From the NCBI GenBank assembly GCA_039707465.1, contig CM077647.1, positions 114,450,110 to 114,514,109 of the forward strand: a stretch of DNA of 64,000 nt, written 5' to 3'. This document shows positions 1 through 56,906 of this stretch, piece by piece (position 1 is the stretch's first letter; each line of letters opens with the position of its first letter). The stretch is from Rhabdophis nuchalis. Lineage: Eukaryota; Chordata; Lepidosauria; Squamata; Natricidae. A model generated the notes under the pieces. That model did no database searches. It saw nothing but the letters and a program-made list of their open reading frames with translations, and had not been told where the DNA came from. The position numbers were made by a program, and so were the translations under genes.

Positions 1-157
1 TGTTGAATTTCATTAGCATAATCTTCAGGGTTTCTGGGGGCTACAAAGATGGGGTTTAGAATGTTATACAGCCCATAAACTTGAGGTTTCCTACTCTAGA
101 CTGAGAGATCCACGGAAAAAGACCAATACATCATCTCCCACTCTGTCCACTACTCAC

Positions 158-45571
<45,414 letters not shown>

Positions 45572-45770
45572 GGTGAAGCTGCAAAGCCGTACGACTTGCT
45601 GCGCTCTCAGACGCCCGGCTGCCTGCCGCTGGCCCACGTGTGCTCCGCCAGCCGCCGCCTGCTGCCCCGAGCAGCCAGACGCGCGCTCCACTGCGGTGGT
45701 GCGCCTGCGTATACCTACCAAGGGATACCTGGGGAAGTAGGCTAGATGGCGATCAAAGAGCACTCTGCGG
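45572..45770 (-). promoter_or_regulatory. CNTNAP1: Candidate 5' UTR/promoter region of CNTNAP1
   Basis: The stretch upstream of the start codon is locally GC- and CpG-rich, unlike the AT-rich surroundings, and the CpG richness continues through exon 1 into intron 1 to about 45180. A CACGTG E-box lies at 45635-45640. No TATA box is evident. This resembles a short CpG island with dispersed initiation, but the transcription start cannot be read from sequence. Confidence 0.35.
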
Positions 45771-45947
45771 TGGCTGGGAGGCGCTCTTCGTCAGCGTTAT
45801 CTTCGAACCAGCCTGTAATGGCTTATTCATAATATTTATTTCATGTACTCTTTTTCTCTACAAAATTAAACTTCCCCGGCTTCTGTGTAAGGCGCTGAGT
45901 TTAATGCCCTCCCAGTAAGTTGCAGTTTAACTATCATCAGTCTACTC

Positions 45948-46173
45948 CAGTGGTAGTCAACCTGGTCCCTACTGCCCACTAGTGGGCGTTCCAGTTTTCA
46001 TGGTGGGCAGTAGGGGTTTTGTCCCATACTGAAGCACTTTCCTTTTTTTAATTTAATTGACTTCCCTACTTTATAAATCACCATTACTATGGAACCAGTG
46101 GGCGGTTAGAAAATTTTACTACTAACAGAGATACAAAAGTGGGTGGTAGGTGTAAAAAGGTTGACTACCCCTG
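45948..46173. mobile_element. hAT-type element upstream of CNTNAP1
   Basis: Ends CAGTGGTAGTCAACCTGG and GGTTGACTACCCCTG, flanked by GTCTACTC / GTCTAATC (7 of 8 match; 45940-45947 and 46174-46181). It lies about 380 bp upstream of the CNTNAP1 start codon. Confidence 0.85.
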
Positions 46174-46282
46174 GTCTAATCAATACAGTATTATATTTGG
46201 AAGCAGAGTATTATGTGGAAAACTGGAAATCTTTTATATATTTTTGTGCTGCCTTTCAGAGAATTGCTCAAGATGGTATATA

Positions 46283-46530
46283 GAGCCAGTTTGGTCGAGT
46301 GGTTAAGGCACCAGGCTAGAAAGCAGGAGTCTACCAGGTCAAATCTTACCTTAGATGTCAAAAGTCAGCTGGGTGACTATGGACCAGTCACATTCTCTTA
46401 GCCCAACCCACCTCACCGGATTGTTGTGGCAACAATATGAGGAGGCAGGTGTGTGCAGAATGTTCACCAACTTGAGTTTATTTGTAAAAATAATAAAGGT
46501 GGGGTACAAATTAAATTAATAAAATAAATT
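46283..46530 (+). repeat. Sauria-type tRNA SINE
   Basis: GAGCCAGTTTGGTCGAGTGG, GGTTAAGGCACCAGGCTAGA and CAGCTGGGTGACTATGGACC, then CCCAACCCACCTCACCGGAT and a 3' end with AATAATAAAGGTGGGGTACA. This is the arrangement of the squamate Sauria SINE, whose 3' end is shared with BovB-type LINEs. It is the best single taxon marker in the window. Confidence 0.82.
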
Positions 46531-47231
46531 GTGCATCTGCCTCCCATTTGTCTCACAAGTCCTGCGGGAGAGAATGAAAATGATCCAAAATCACTTGGTG
46601 AACTTCTATGGATGCATTAGGACCTGATGCCAGTCCAAAAGCTCAACTATTATCTGATGCACCTTCACCTGTCAACTTAACTCATTATTAATTCATTGAA
46701 AATGATAACATAAACATGGAACATCCCTCCTGACATGAATAGTTTAAGCGGGAGGGTATTTCAAAAACTAACAAAGCCTCAAAGCATTCCGCCTGGGAAT
46801 TTTGAAAACTTTATACTGATATCCCTTCATTATTTCACATGAAGGAATGTCATATTAGAGGAGGCTACCTAAAAAGGAAGGTGGGGGAAATAATATGTAA
46901 ATCAAACTTTTAGGTATTCAATTAACTGATTCCTCTATCCCGTTGCTGTTATTCTTTTCCATCACATTCCAGGTCTTATCCTTTATAATGAAATAAGGTC
47001 TAAATTATAATGCGAGTGTGTCACATTAATGTTTACTTTTAAGAGGCCAACATTAATGGGGAAATATATTCTTCATAAATCCAGAGATGCTTTCTCAGAG
47101 ATTTCCTACAATGATCAAAACTTGTAGTCCTGGCCAACTCATTTGAATTTTTAGCATCTTTAATGTCTCTTACTTACTTATTCATTCATGATAAATACTC
47201 TTTCCATTTTACAGACAGAAAAAGCTATGTC
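46531..47231. other. Intergenic sequence, nothing recognised
   Basis: AT-rich sequence without recognisable genes or clear repeats. Confidence 0.5.
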
Positions 47232-47372
47232 CCAAAGGTGCTTTTCCAAAAGGCAACTGGACTTTCTTGTTTTTTTCTTTAAAAACATTTCACTTCTTAT
47301 CTAAGAAGCTTCTTCATTTCATTTCAGGAAAAAAGTCCAGTTACCTTTTGGAAAGGCACCTTTGACCTGGAT
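47232..47372. repeat. Inverted-repeat element, copy 2
   Basis: CCCAAAGGTGCTTTTCCAAA and GGCAACTGGACTTTCTTG at the left pair with AAGTCCAGTTACCTTTTGGA and AAGGCACCTTTGACCTGG at the right; the loop holds AGAAGCTTCTTC. It matches 27796-27940 in layout. Confidence 0.7.
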
Positions 47373-47577
47373 GATGGAAAGTCTCCACAGTCAAACAAAG
47401 TCTATAAAGATGTTCTATCTGGTTGTGTACACTTGAATCATCATGGTTTGTTGAGTTAACCCAATTTTCTAGGTTTATACAACACAAAGGATCATTATCT
47501 AAGTATAAAAGTTCATGCAGCAGGCTAGATTAAAATATGTTCGCTAGTGTTGAATATGCCATGGACGTCCAGTCATA

Positions 47578-47690
47578 TTGATATACTGGTAACTTTCAAG
47601 CATGATCCAAAAATGTACTCAGAAGTAAATGGCACTTACTTCTGAGTACATTTTTGGATCATGTTTGAAAGTTACTAGTATATCAAGTAA
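47578..47690. repeat. Near-perfect hairpin MITE
   Basis: Arms of about 52 bp: GATATACTGGTAACTTTCAA and GATCCAAAAATGTACTCAGA at the left, TCTGAGTACATTTTTGGATC and GAAAGTTACTAGTATATC at the right, with almost no loop. Only a few mismatches are visible, so it is young or under repair. Family not known. Confidence 0.85.
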
Positions 47691-47906
47691 ATGCCACTGA
47701 AATGGATTGGATTTATGACAATTGGGATTGCAGCCTTCAGTTGGTTTTGCACACTTTTTTTCAGTGCCATTGTAACTTTGAAGAGTCACTAAATGAATAG
47801 TTATAAATTGAGAACTACCTGCAAACCACATTTATTGTGAATCACAGTAGACATTTATATCATGATAAACTAAAACTCAAAGTCTATTTATGTGCAACAT
47901 GTGAAC

Positions 47907-48205
47907 CAGTGGTGGGATTCAAAATTTTTTATTACCAGTTCTGGGGCTTGGTGGGCATGGCGTGGCTTGGTGGGCATGGCTTGATGGACGTGGCAGGGGA
48001 AGGATATTGCAAAATCTCCATTCCCCCCAACTCCAGGGGAAGGTTACTGCAAAATCCCCATTTCCCCCCGATCAGCTGGGATTCAGGTGGCAGCAAATAG
48101 ATGGGGGCAGGGCCAGTCAGAGGTGGTATTTACCAGTTCTTCAAACTACTCAAAATTTCTCCTACCTGTTCTCAAGAACTGGTCAGAACCTGCCAGACTC
48201 TTACT
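47907..48205. mobile_element. hAT-like element, right end eroded
   Basis: Starts CAGTGGTGGGATTCAAAATT and contains CCAGTTCTGGGGCTTGGTGG and GGTATTTACCAGTTCTTCAA, phrases shared with the 31156 family. The right terminal repeat and duplication are not clear. Confidence 0.6.
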
Positions 48206-48640
48206 CACATTTTCCCTTCATCTTTTCATCAGTCTTTTCTATCTGAAAATTGAAGGATTAGGACTTAAACATGTATTGTAGATGGATCGGTATTTCTTTT
48301 TTTTGACTGAGATAAAACTATACCAACTAGCGTGGGAAAAAGTGTTGGGTACCTAGAAAAGGGTAGATAGATGATGCATAAGGGACTCAAGATTGGAGAG
48401 ACAAGCGATTCTTGACACAAATATAGTGAAAGGAAGAAAAAGACGTACTGCAATTATAATTGGCTTTCGCTATTGCCTGCCTTTGTAAATTAATTTTAAG
48501 CAGAGAATAGAGAACAGCCTCAAGTTTTCTATGCAATATTGTACCCTGCAATATAGAGTTAGATATTCAAAAGTTACTTATCAAATTAAAATATCTACAG
48601 TATGTTATAAAGAATTATGTCTGAGTTACTGACCCTAGAG

Positions 48641-49030
48641 CTGGGATGGTGAACCTATAGGTTGTGTGCCACAGGAGGCACGCAGTGCCCTCTCTGTGGG
48701 CATGCAAGTCATCGTCCCAGTTCAGCTCTGCCACGTATGCGCGCATACCTCCTGCCGGCCAGCTGGTTGTTAAGTCTCTGCCGTGCATGCAGAGGGCACA
48801 TGCAGGAGGGCATGCATGCATGCGAGGGGGCGGAACACATGCAGGGATGCAAGAATGTGCAGGGGTGGGGCACATGCAGGGGGCATGCATAAGTGGGCAG
48901 TGGGCATGTGGTGGGACCGTGCACACATGCACATGAGGCATGGTGCATGCACAGGGGCTGCATGCACATTGCATTGGGGGGGTTCGCATGTGCTTTGGGC
49001 AGTTGACCCAGAAAAGGTTAGCCATCACTG
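48641..49030. mobile_element. hAT-type element, second copy of the 41525 family
   Basis: Ends CTGGGATGGTGAACC and GGTTAGCCATCACTG, flanked by CCCTAGAG / CCCCAGAG (7 of 8). The interior holds its own GGCATGCA/GCATGTGC-type minisatellite that differs from that of the other copies. Confidence 0.83.
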
Positions 49031-49165
49031 CCCCAGAGTTTACACTATTCCTCCAATTTGCAGAAGAATATTGGTTCCTGAAGGCAGAAGGGTTTATGGA
49101 AGTTAAGTTGTAAGTAATCAGGGTGGCTAAAATCAAACCTTTGTCTCTATAATAAAGGAAGCATT

Positions 49166-49318
49166 AACAGATTAACAGAGTTGGAAGGGACCTTGCAGGT
49201 CATCTAGTCCAACCCCCTGCCCAAGCAGGAGACCCTACATCTGCCTCTACCTAGGATTGAACTCACAACGTCCTGCTTGTGAGGCAAGAGCTCTACCTCT
49301 AGGCCACAGCAGCAGGTG
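49166..49318 (-). repeat. tRNA-head SINE with CR1-like tail
   Basis: On the minus strand a tRNA-like head (A-box-like TGGCCTAGAGG, B-box-like GAGTTCAATCC) is followed by a tail matching CR1 3' ends (GGGTTGGACTAGATGACC, AAGGTCCCTTCCAACTCTG). That combination is known for CR1-mobilised SINEs of reptiles. It is too diverged to be a working tRNA gene. Confidence 0.72.
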
Positions 49319-50479
49319 CTGTGTTAAAGCATCTACTGTAGTTAATGTGGTGAAAATCTATTTTAAAACCTTCAGACACAAAACAAGTTAAAGAAAAAGG
49401 ATGGCATGTTAATCTAAGTAATGGGGAAGAAAAAGGGTGGATCAAATGCTAAGGATCACAGGGGTGGAGTTCCAATCAGGGGCCAAGCCCTCTCCACCCC
49501 TTCGTCTTTTGTTGTTTGGATGTTTAGCCAAGTCATATTGAAGCACCAGCCAGCAGCATCAGGCCAGAATTCATTCGTGCAACAGCACATTAGGGTCAGT
49601 GAAGCTAGCTGCAGTATGGATTATTTTAATGTAATGTGTTATTGTTTTTTAATAGTTTTATTGTTATATTATAATTGCAGTATAGATTGTGCTTTATTTT
49701 TATGGCCCAAGAGCTTGATCATGTAAGTTTATTCTGGGATGAGTGCTTCTCATATAAGATCCTGGGCTGGAGGGAACAGCTGATGGAGATCAACTCCTCT
49801 AGAAAAGTGTTTTTCAGCCCTTCTTCCTTTTTTGCCTCTTCAACTTTCTCCTATGCTTTTGACTTTGCTACCTAAAATCTTAACGCTTTTCACAAAGCAG
49901 CACAAAAGCTAAACAGCCTTTCCCAAGAATCTAGCCCTTGGCATATGTCCTCCTGCCAGATTTGGCTATCCAGAAACAAGGAATTGCTCCAGCGTTGTAA
50001 TCCTCTGAAGTCTGCTACCAGTTCGATGAGTCTGCTACCTAGGGCGCGCTTTGTGCATGGGTGCCTGAGGTGCATCCGCGCAGCACTAAAAAAGGAACAT
50101 TTTGAAGCCTTCAAGTCTGCAAAGTAAGTAGAACCGTGAGGAAGGGGAATCCACTGTGCTACGCAATTTAGATTAGCTAGAAAGCAGTAAATCCAACGAT
50201 TCTAGCAAATATAAATTGCGAGTCACAGTTGATCGTCACCTAGTTGATCGTCAGAAATACCGGTTTGCCCAAACCGGTAGCATTTTTTATTACCGGTTGA
50301 GGCGAATCAGTCCAAACCGGTCCAAACTGATAGCATTTTACCCCTGGATTGCTGCTTTCTTCTTCCTTTCCTAGTAAACCAATTTCTGAGAGAGGATTTC
50401 TCTGGAGTAAGGTAGCTAGATAGACCCGGACTTAGTCTGCTTTTCCCAGGAGGTGTGGACAGAGTACAACAATGGGGGA
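49319..50479. other. Intergenic sequence, mostly unrecognised
   Basis: AT-rich. A short ACCGGTT-rich stretch at 50260-50345 (ATACCGGTTTGCCCAAACCG, TTATTACCGGTTGAGG) resembles the interior of the hAT family at 31156. No gene was seen. Confidence 0.45.
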
Positions 50480-50562
50480 AAGCTGGTGTAGGGTTTCTTG
50501 CTGAACTGGGAGGTTCAGCTAGAAGACCTCCAACGTCCCTTCCAATGCTGTTATTCTGAATC
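50480..50562 (+). mobile_element. Short CR1 3' remnant
   Basis: GGGTTTCTTGCTGAACTGGG, TAGAAGACCTCCAACGTCCC and TTCCAATGCTGTTATTCTG match the CR1 3' end seen at 36420-36520, with several changes. Confidence 0.65.
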
Positions 50563-52163
50563 ATTGACGCCAAGGCACTATATCATATGCAATTTACATC
50601 ATGCCCCATTTCATGGCAGCAGGCACAGGGTGGATTAGACTGTTATGGAGAACAGCAGTTGGTACCAACACAAGCTAACTGAAGTTTTTTTAATCTGTTA
50701 ATTTATTTGAAGTTAGAAAGTTTGGAGGAATTCCTCCTATTCTCAAACTTAAGTGGAAAAAAATCCACAAAGAATCATAATCAGGTTTATGGCTTTTTCT
50801 TTCCTAAAATCTGATGAATGATGAACATTTATAACAGAGTTAGAGAAGTAATCATCTACATTATATATTTTCGAGGGGAGATAAAAGTATATAGAATGTC
50901 AACCCTAAAAATGTGAGGAATGAAGATTAGAATGTTTGACCCAAGGGAAAATTTCAACAAAAGCCAACTGCAGTTGCCTGAGAACTTGTAGACTACAGAG
51001 TGACAGGTAATGGAGGGCAGAGAATAAGCTCCAGAATCTTGAATTGAAACCAAAATGTGCAGCTTGACCAGCAGAGAGAAAACACATTGCTGAAAGGGAA
51101 GACTTCACTGTGGATCTTATGAAAGGAAAGATGTCCAACTCTGAATAAACATGTAGGGAACATAACATTTCCCAAGAGCAATACGCAAACTGCACTTGAA
51201 ATTGGCATCAGCCTTGGAAATTAGAGCCATTAGCCGATATAAGATGACAATATCAGCTGAGCCATAGAAAGTAAGAATAACTTTTAAAATGTCAGAATAC
51301 TAGATAGTAAGGAAGTCTTCAAAGAAGAAGCCATTTGAAATAAGAAATAAATATCTACCATAGTAAACATTTCAAAATGTTTTAACAGTAGCTATATAAA
51401 TTAAATTAACCTAGATATTTCCATATCAATAAGAAGGTTATTATTTGATAGTACCTTGCAAATCTTGTATACTGCTGCCCAAACTGGGCCAACTGTTAAA
51501 AGGAGCTGCCATCAGTCAATAGCATTGGGTTGAGCAATCTGACATCCTAGTCAGAAGTAGAAAATAAGAAAATATAAAACTGACAATATAGAAAAAAACA
51601 TGTTAAATTTACTCAGCTTATCCATTACTACAGGGAGTACTAATATACCTTTATTGCATCTTGCTTCTAATAAAGCTGAGGGAAGAGCACCACCCTGAGC
51701 TAAAGTAGAGGCTTTTTTCTGGGACTGTTAGGTTTATAAGATACGTACTGCTTCAAAAGTGATTATCATGTTAAGAGGTTTGTTTATTCATGTCAGAAGC
51801 ATCACAATCCAAATAAGGCATACTATATGACCTAAAATATAAAACACAAGATTAAAACAACATACAAGTTAAACAGATCTTGCCCAAAAGCTAGCAACAT
51901 TAAGTGTGTTCTGTTGTGCTGCCATGACAGATCCTCTAATGTACACAGATTAGGACACAAAGTACAGGTATACAGATGTGGTGGGGTCTGCATGTTACCA
52001 CAATCACAAAATAGAGAATAGGTTGCAACTAAATCAGGCAAGAATAAATCATCCCCAGGAGCTTTTTCCGGATGTCAGATGAGAAATCAGACCCATAATT
52101 TTAGAGACTTTCACTGTTGGTCATTAAGGGAGAACCTTTGTATTTTAATTGATTAGATGTATC
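50563..52163. other. Intergenic sequence, nothing recognised
   Basis: AT-rich sequence. Frames up to 96 codons show no family features. Confidence 0.5.
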
Positions 52164-52171
52164 GTTTAAAA

Positions 52172-52276
52172 CGGGGGTCTCCAACCTTTGCAACTTTAAG
52201 TCTGAAGGACTTCAGCTCCCAGAATTCTGGGAGCTGAGTCCTTCAGACTTAAAGTTGCAATGGTTGGAGACCCCTG
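52172..52276. mobile_element. hAT-type hairpin MITE with 8 bp duplication
   Basis: Ends CGGGGGTCTCCAACC and GGTTGGAGACCCCTG, with the whole 105 bp folding on itself around CCCAGAATTCTGGG. The perfect duplication is GTTTAAAA (52164-52171, 52277-52284). The core is shared with 15966-16100. Confidence 0.92.
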
Positions 52277-52284
52277 GTTTAAAA

Positions 52285-54613
52285 GATCAACCTGGTTCTC
52301 TAAATGGAAATCTACCTGAATTACATTTCAAGAAATTTGGACAGTGAAAGAGTTAAAACAAAGTGGTGACCTGGTAATCCAAGTAATGGATGGAAAAAAA
52401 TAGAAGCTCAAGAAAATAAGATCCTGAGGAGCCATTCAGGAGAGTAGGCTTCCCCTGCCAGATGGACTTTTACAAAAGGTTAGGCCCTGTTCTTTTTGGC
52501 ATTTGTTTATCTTCTCCAAGATTGTCTGGAAATCACATACTGTAAAAGTAAAGCCTCCAATACTGAGGGTTTGGTTGATTTGGGCGGGGGGAAGGTCCAT
52601 CTATGCCCCTCTCATCAATCTTTCTCTCCTTCCAAGCTATAAAAAGATAAGAACATGTTTGAATCAAACTTTATTTCTTATCACTGCATCCATGAAATTA
52701 TCTTTGATAAGGTTATGGCAGTTTGCCATTATTTTCCTTTTTTCTCTCTCCTAATTAACAGTTCTGAAAACCATAGGATATGTTCCACAGGGACATAAAA
52801 TAGCTTCTAAGATCAGCTCACTTCAGCTAGTCCTGCCATCTACAAATATTATTTTCAGATTTAACCTGATAAATTTGATGCAAATTCAAGTCCTAGTTCA
52901 GTTTTCAAGAATAAAATCCACAATGGAAGGACACTTCAATTCCTACTATAGACCAATGGTTGCAGAATTTGATGGAGTTGGCTGAAATGGCAAAATGGAC
53001 TACTTTGTTTAAATATAAGTACTTTTGTTTCCACTTGGAGGCCGCTTAAGAACTTCGTGCTTGAACTGGAAAAGAATGAAACTTTGATTTTGGGTTTTGC
53101 CAAGTAGATTGATAGATCTCTGATTCATATTATTACAAAAAAGCAAAAAGTTGTGATTTGATGTTAATGCCTTATTTTCCTGCAACGGAGAAAGTTGGAA
53201 TTCATTGTTTCTTTTTCTTATCTTTTTCTTATCTTTCTCATTTCTCCTTACACTTCTCCTCTCTTCTCTTCCCCACCTGCTTTTCAATTTAATTTTGTAT
53301 TTCACAATATCTTATAACTCAATGCAAATGTTAAACCTAAAAAAAAAAGAATAAAATCCATAAAAATGATTTTGGGAAGGCGTGTTTTAAAAGTGACAAA
53401 GAATTTCTCGGCAAAACAGAATCCTGAAACAAAAGACTAAATGCCACAGGGTGTTAAGCCAAAGCTTGTTTCATCATATTTTTGAATAAACTGCAATTGA
53501 CTAAATTTTGAAAATATGCCAAAAATAGACGAACTACATTTTTATGTAAATTGAAAATTTTGCTAGTCTTCTCTACCAGGCTCTATGTGATTAAACTTTC
53601 TTTCTTTCTTTCTTTGGTAACATTTGGTTGAGCAGATTCATTATCAAGACCATAGTGAAATATGAAATAACATTTATCCCAAATATTTGGGATCCTTTCA
53701 AATGCATTAAAATATATATGCTTTAGAACATTATTTTCATTCCAGTATAAAATGAAAGGTTGTCTCTAAGGAGTCATTTGGAATGGAGCACTTTTGCCTG
53801 AATGTTTCCCAGGAAATCAGTGGACCAAAGAAAAAACTTTCCCATATATTTTACTTCTAGATGTACTAAATTCCATGCATAGGTAGCCATCCAGGGCTAT
53901 AAAATGTCTTAAAAGTTCTACGAAAATGATTTAATCTGAAGAATAGCCGGGGGGAAGGATGGAAACTGTTTTTGAAACACCACATGTTCTCACTCCCAAC
54001 TCTTAACTTTCTCATACCAAAAAACACCAAAAAAAATGGACTTATTTGGTCCAGTTGGTGTCACCAAGTTGCCAGATGAATTGTTTTGACTCCCTGATAT
54101 GCTCCCAAGTCCCAACGCCTCGGATCTTGCCCCTTCCCTGCTGTGGGTACAGAAAATCGTACCTACTTACTCATAAGTACATTGTAACCATTTCCTGACA
54201 TTTTATTTTAGAGCAGGGAAAATTATAGTCATGATATTAATGTGCCCATCGTGTGCTTTAAAAAGTAATGACTGATCAGTTCTGGCATTAGTTATTCAAC
54301 AGAATCATAGTTTCAGCTTATTCTCATTTTGTAATGTATGCTACTTGTCCCAGAAGTAGTGTCTTCTGTGAAGGTTTTTAGAGGAAATTCTACTGAGATT
54401 AGAAAGCAGAAAAAAGTATTCAGAGAACATATCTTTTTTTGAAATATACAGAGATATTTCAAAAAACCCTATATTCAAGAAGTACAGTGGGATGGTCACT
54501 AGATACTGATCAAATCCACAAGGCAAAATCTGCTTCACATAGAAATTTGCAAGTAAGGAAAGTTATTTTATAAGAACTGGGTAGTCTAGTCAGTGACAAA
54601 TCCTGGTTCACTC
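52285..54613. other. Intergenic sequence, nothing recognised
   Basis: AT-rich with short TTTC runs near 53600. No gene or clear element was recognised. Confidence 0.5.

Positions 54614-54659
<46 letters not shown>
54614..54659. repeat. (GATT)n microsatellite
   Basis: About 11 tandem GATT units. Confidence 0.95.
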
Positions 54660-54924
54660 ATATACCATCAATTGTTAAGTCTGATATATTGGTTTTTTTT
54701 AATCTAAACTTGAGGAGAATGATTCCCACAGTTAAAAATACTGTTCAGCCCTAGTTGGTCCTCTCTTAGTTTTTTTAAATATATTTCTTAGTTTAGCTTT
54801 AGGGAATCGTATCTTACATTGCCAAAGTTCCTTACATTAGTGTCTAGTTTCGTTGAATCTGTGGCTGAAGAGTGAGGATGCATGCTGAGACAAGGGAGCA
54901 GTCCCTCAATACCCTGGTACTGTA

Positions 54925-55825
54925 TGTATTTATTTCTTTGATTTATATCCCGCCTTTCTCCAAAAGGACCCATGGCGGTGCACAGGAGTTTAAAGTACAT
55001 ACAAAATACAAAAATACAAAAATTTAAAAACCTATTAAATAGTCCTGCGCTAAAACCAAATAAAATCCCCAATTAAAACTATCTACATAGTTCCAGCAGA
55101 GGTTATGTTAGGCTGGCTTGATGAAAGAGATGTGTTTTTAAACACTGGCGGAAGAGGCGGAGGTCGGTGATGGTACGGAGTTCTGGGGGTAGGTCGTTCC
55201 ACAGGGCAGGGCCTGCCACAGAGAAGGCCCTTCCCCTGGGTGTCGCCAGTCGGCATTGACAGCACCCTGAAAAGGCCCTCTCTGTGGGAGCGTATCGGTC
55301 TAAGGGATGTATGGGGCAGGAGACGGTCTCGCATATAACTAGGTCCCGAGCCATGGAGCGCTTTGAAGATGGTCGTAAAACCTTGAAGCGCAGGAAGCCA
55401 GTGCAGCTCACGCAGGATCGGTGTAATATGGGAGTGCCTCGAAGCTCCCGTAATCACCCGCGCGGCTGCATTCTGAACTAACTGTAGCTTTCGAGTGCAC
55501 CTCAAGGGAAGCCCCATGTAGAGAGCATTGCAGTAGTCGAGTCGGGATGTCACGAGGGCCTGAGTGACTGTGCGAAGGGCCACCCGGTCCAGCAAGGGGC
55601 GCAATTGGCGCATCAGGCGTACCTGATGAAATGCCCCCCTGGCCACGGCCGCCACATGGTCCTCCATGGACAGAATCCAGGAGGACACCCAAATTGCGCG
55701 CCCTCTCCACGGGGGCCAGTGTTTCGCCCAATGGCCAGAGTTGGAGTAATCTGGCTGAACCGGGGTGCCGGAAACCACAGCCACTCAGTCTTGGACGGGT
55801 TGAGCTTGAGTTTGTTACTACCCAT
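54925..55825 (-). mobile_element. LINE copy I, truncated and frameshifted
   Basis: The minus strand shows the reverse transcriptase C-terminal part (DYCNALYMGLPLRCTRKLQL, HITPILRELHWLPA, LWNDLPPELRTITDLRLF) broken over at least two frames, then a 3' UTR and a diverged stem-loop (GGACCCATGGCGG in plus). The 5' end stops at the sequence for MGSNKLKLNPSKTEWLWF. Confidence 0.87.
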
Positions 55826-56089
55826 TTCTGCTTTCTATAATGATAGAACAAACCTGAACAAACCTTTTACTTTAAAAATAAGAAACTAGTTAGGGCTACA
55901 ATATATTTACCCAAAAAATCCACATGAGTCTAGATGGCAGCAAAGCAAAACAGGAAAAAACTTCATTTAGAGTTCATCTGATTTTTATAGCTCAGAAGTG
56001 GCAGACTTAAACTAGTTAGTTAACTATTTCATCCAGCACAGAGAGATTAAAAATAGTTCAGTATTATTCTTGCAACTGAAACAGAATAT

Positions 56090-56660
56090 AGGATAACAGA
56101 GTTGGAAGGTGCTTTGTAGGTCCTTTAGCCCAGCTACCTGTTCATACAGGAGACCTTATACCATTTCAGACAAATGGCTGTTTAGTTTCTTAAAACATTT
56201 TTTTTTGTATCTTGTTTACCAGAATTGATGCACTATTCCAAGTGTGGTCCTACCAAATCAGTATATAGCAGTACTAATACTTATTATCTTCATACTATTT
56301 CTCTGTTGATGCAACTTAGGACTGCACTGACTTTCTGGAAGCTGCAGAATACTGCTGTCTCATACATAGGCGATTGTCCACTACAACTCCTAGATCCCGC
56401 TCACAATTACTACTGTTGAGCCAGCTACCATCTATTCTATACATATGCATTTGGTTTTTCTTGCTTTTCTTGTCACTGAATTGCATTTTGTTGGATAAGA
56501 CCTGGTGTTCAAGTCTGTCGAGATCTTTCTGGCTCTTGAGCCTATCTTCTAAAGTTTTGGCTTTTCTTCCTAGTTTGATGTCATCTGCAAATTTGATGAG
56601 TTCCCCTTCTATCCCCTCATTTAAATCATGAAAAAGAACCCTAAGGTTCTGCATATGTGG
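56090..56660 (-). mobile_element. Degraded CR1 LINE with RT remnant
   Basis: On the minus strand, a 112-codon frame has LIKFADDIKLG, DLDRLEHQVLSNKMQF and CERDLGVVVDNRL, the CR1-group reverse transcriptase pattern. It is followed, with decay, by the CR1 3' end (complement of AACAGAGTTGGAAGGTGCTT at 56094). It is older than the CR1/L2-type copies. Confidence 0.75.
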
Positions 56661-56906
56661 AGGTAGAAGGTAGAAAGAACCCTCAGGTATTCAACTGCAT
56701 ACTTCCCTCTATGTAGATGTAATTTTATTGAGGACTGTATCTTGAGTGTGTTTCATCAGGTAGTCAGCCAGAAACATATCAGTTACTTCTATTTGTTGCT
56801 CTTAGGTGTAGCTGACTCAGTTTATATTGATATGTGTCAGGAAATACAACCCTCCAACATATTAATCAGTAACCAATTTCATTGTAATTTTAGTATGTTT
56901 AGTATG

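Noticed and set aside
49255..49315. Functional tRNA gene on the minus strand
   Set aside because: It is fused to a CR1-like tail and has poor stem pairing; treated as a SINE head.
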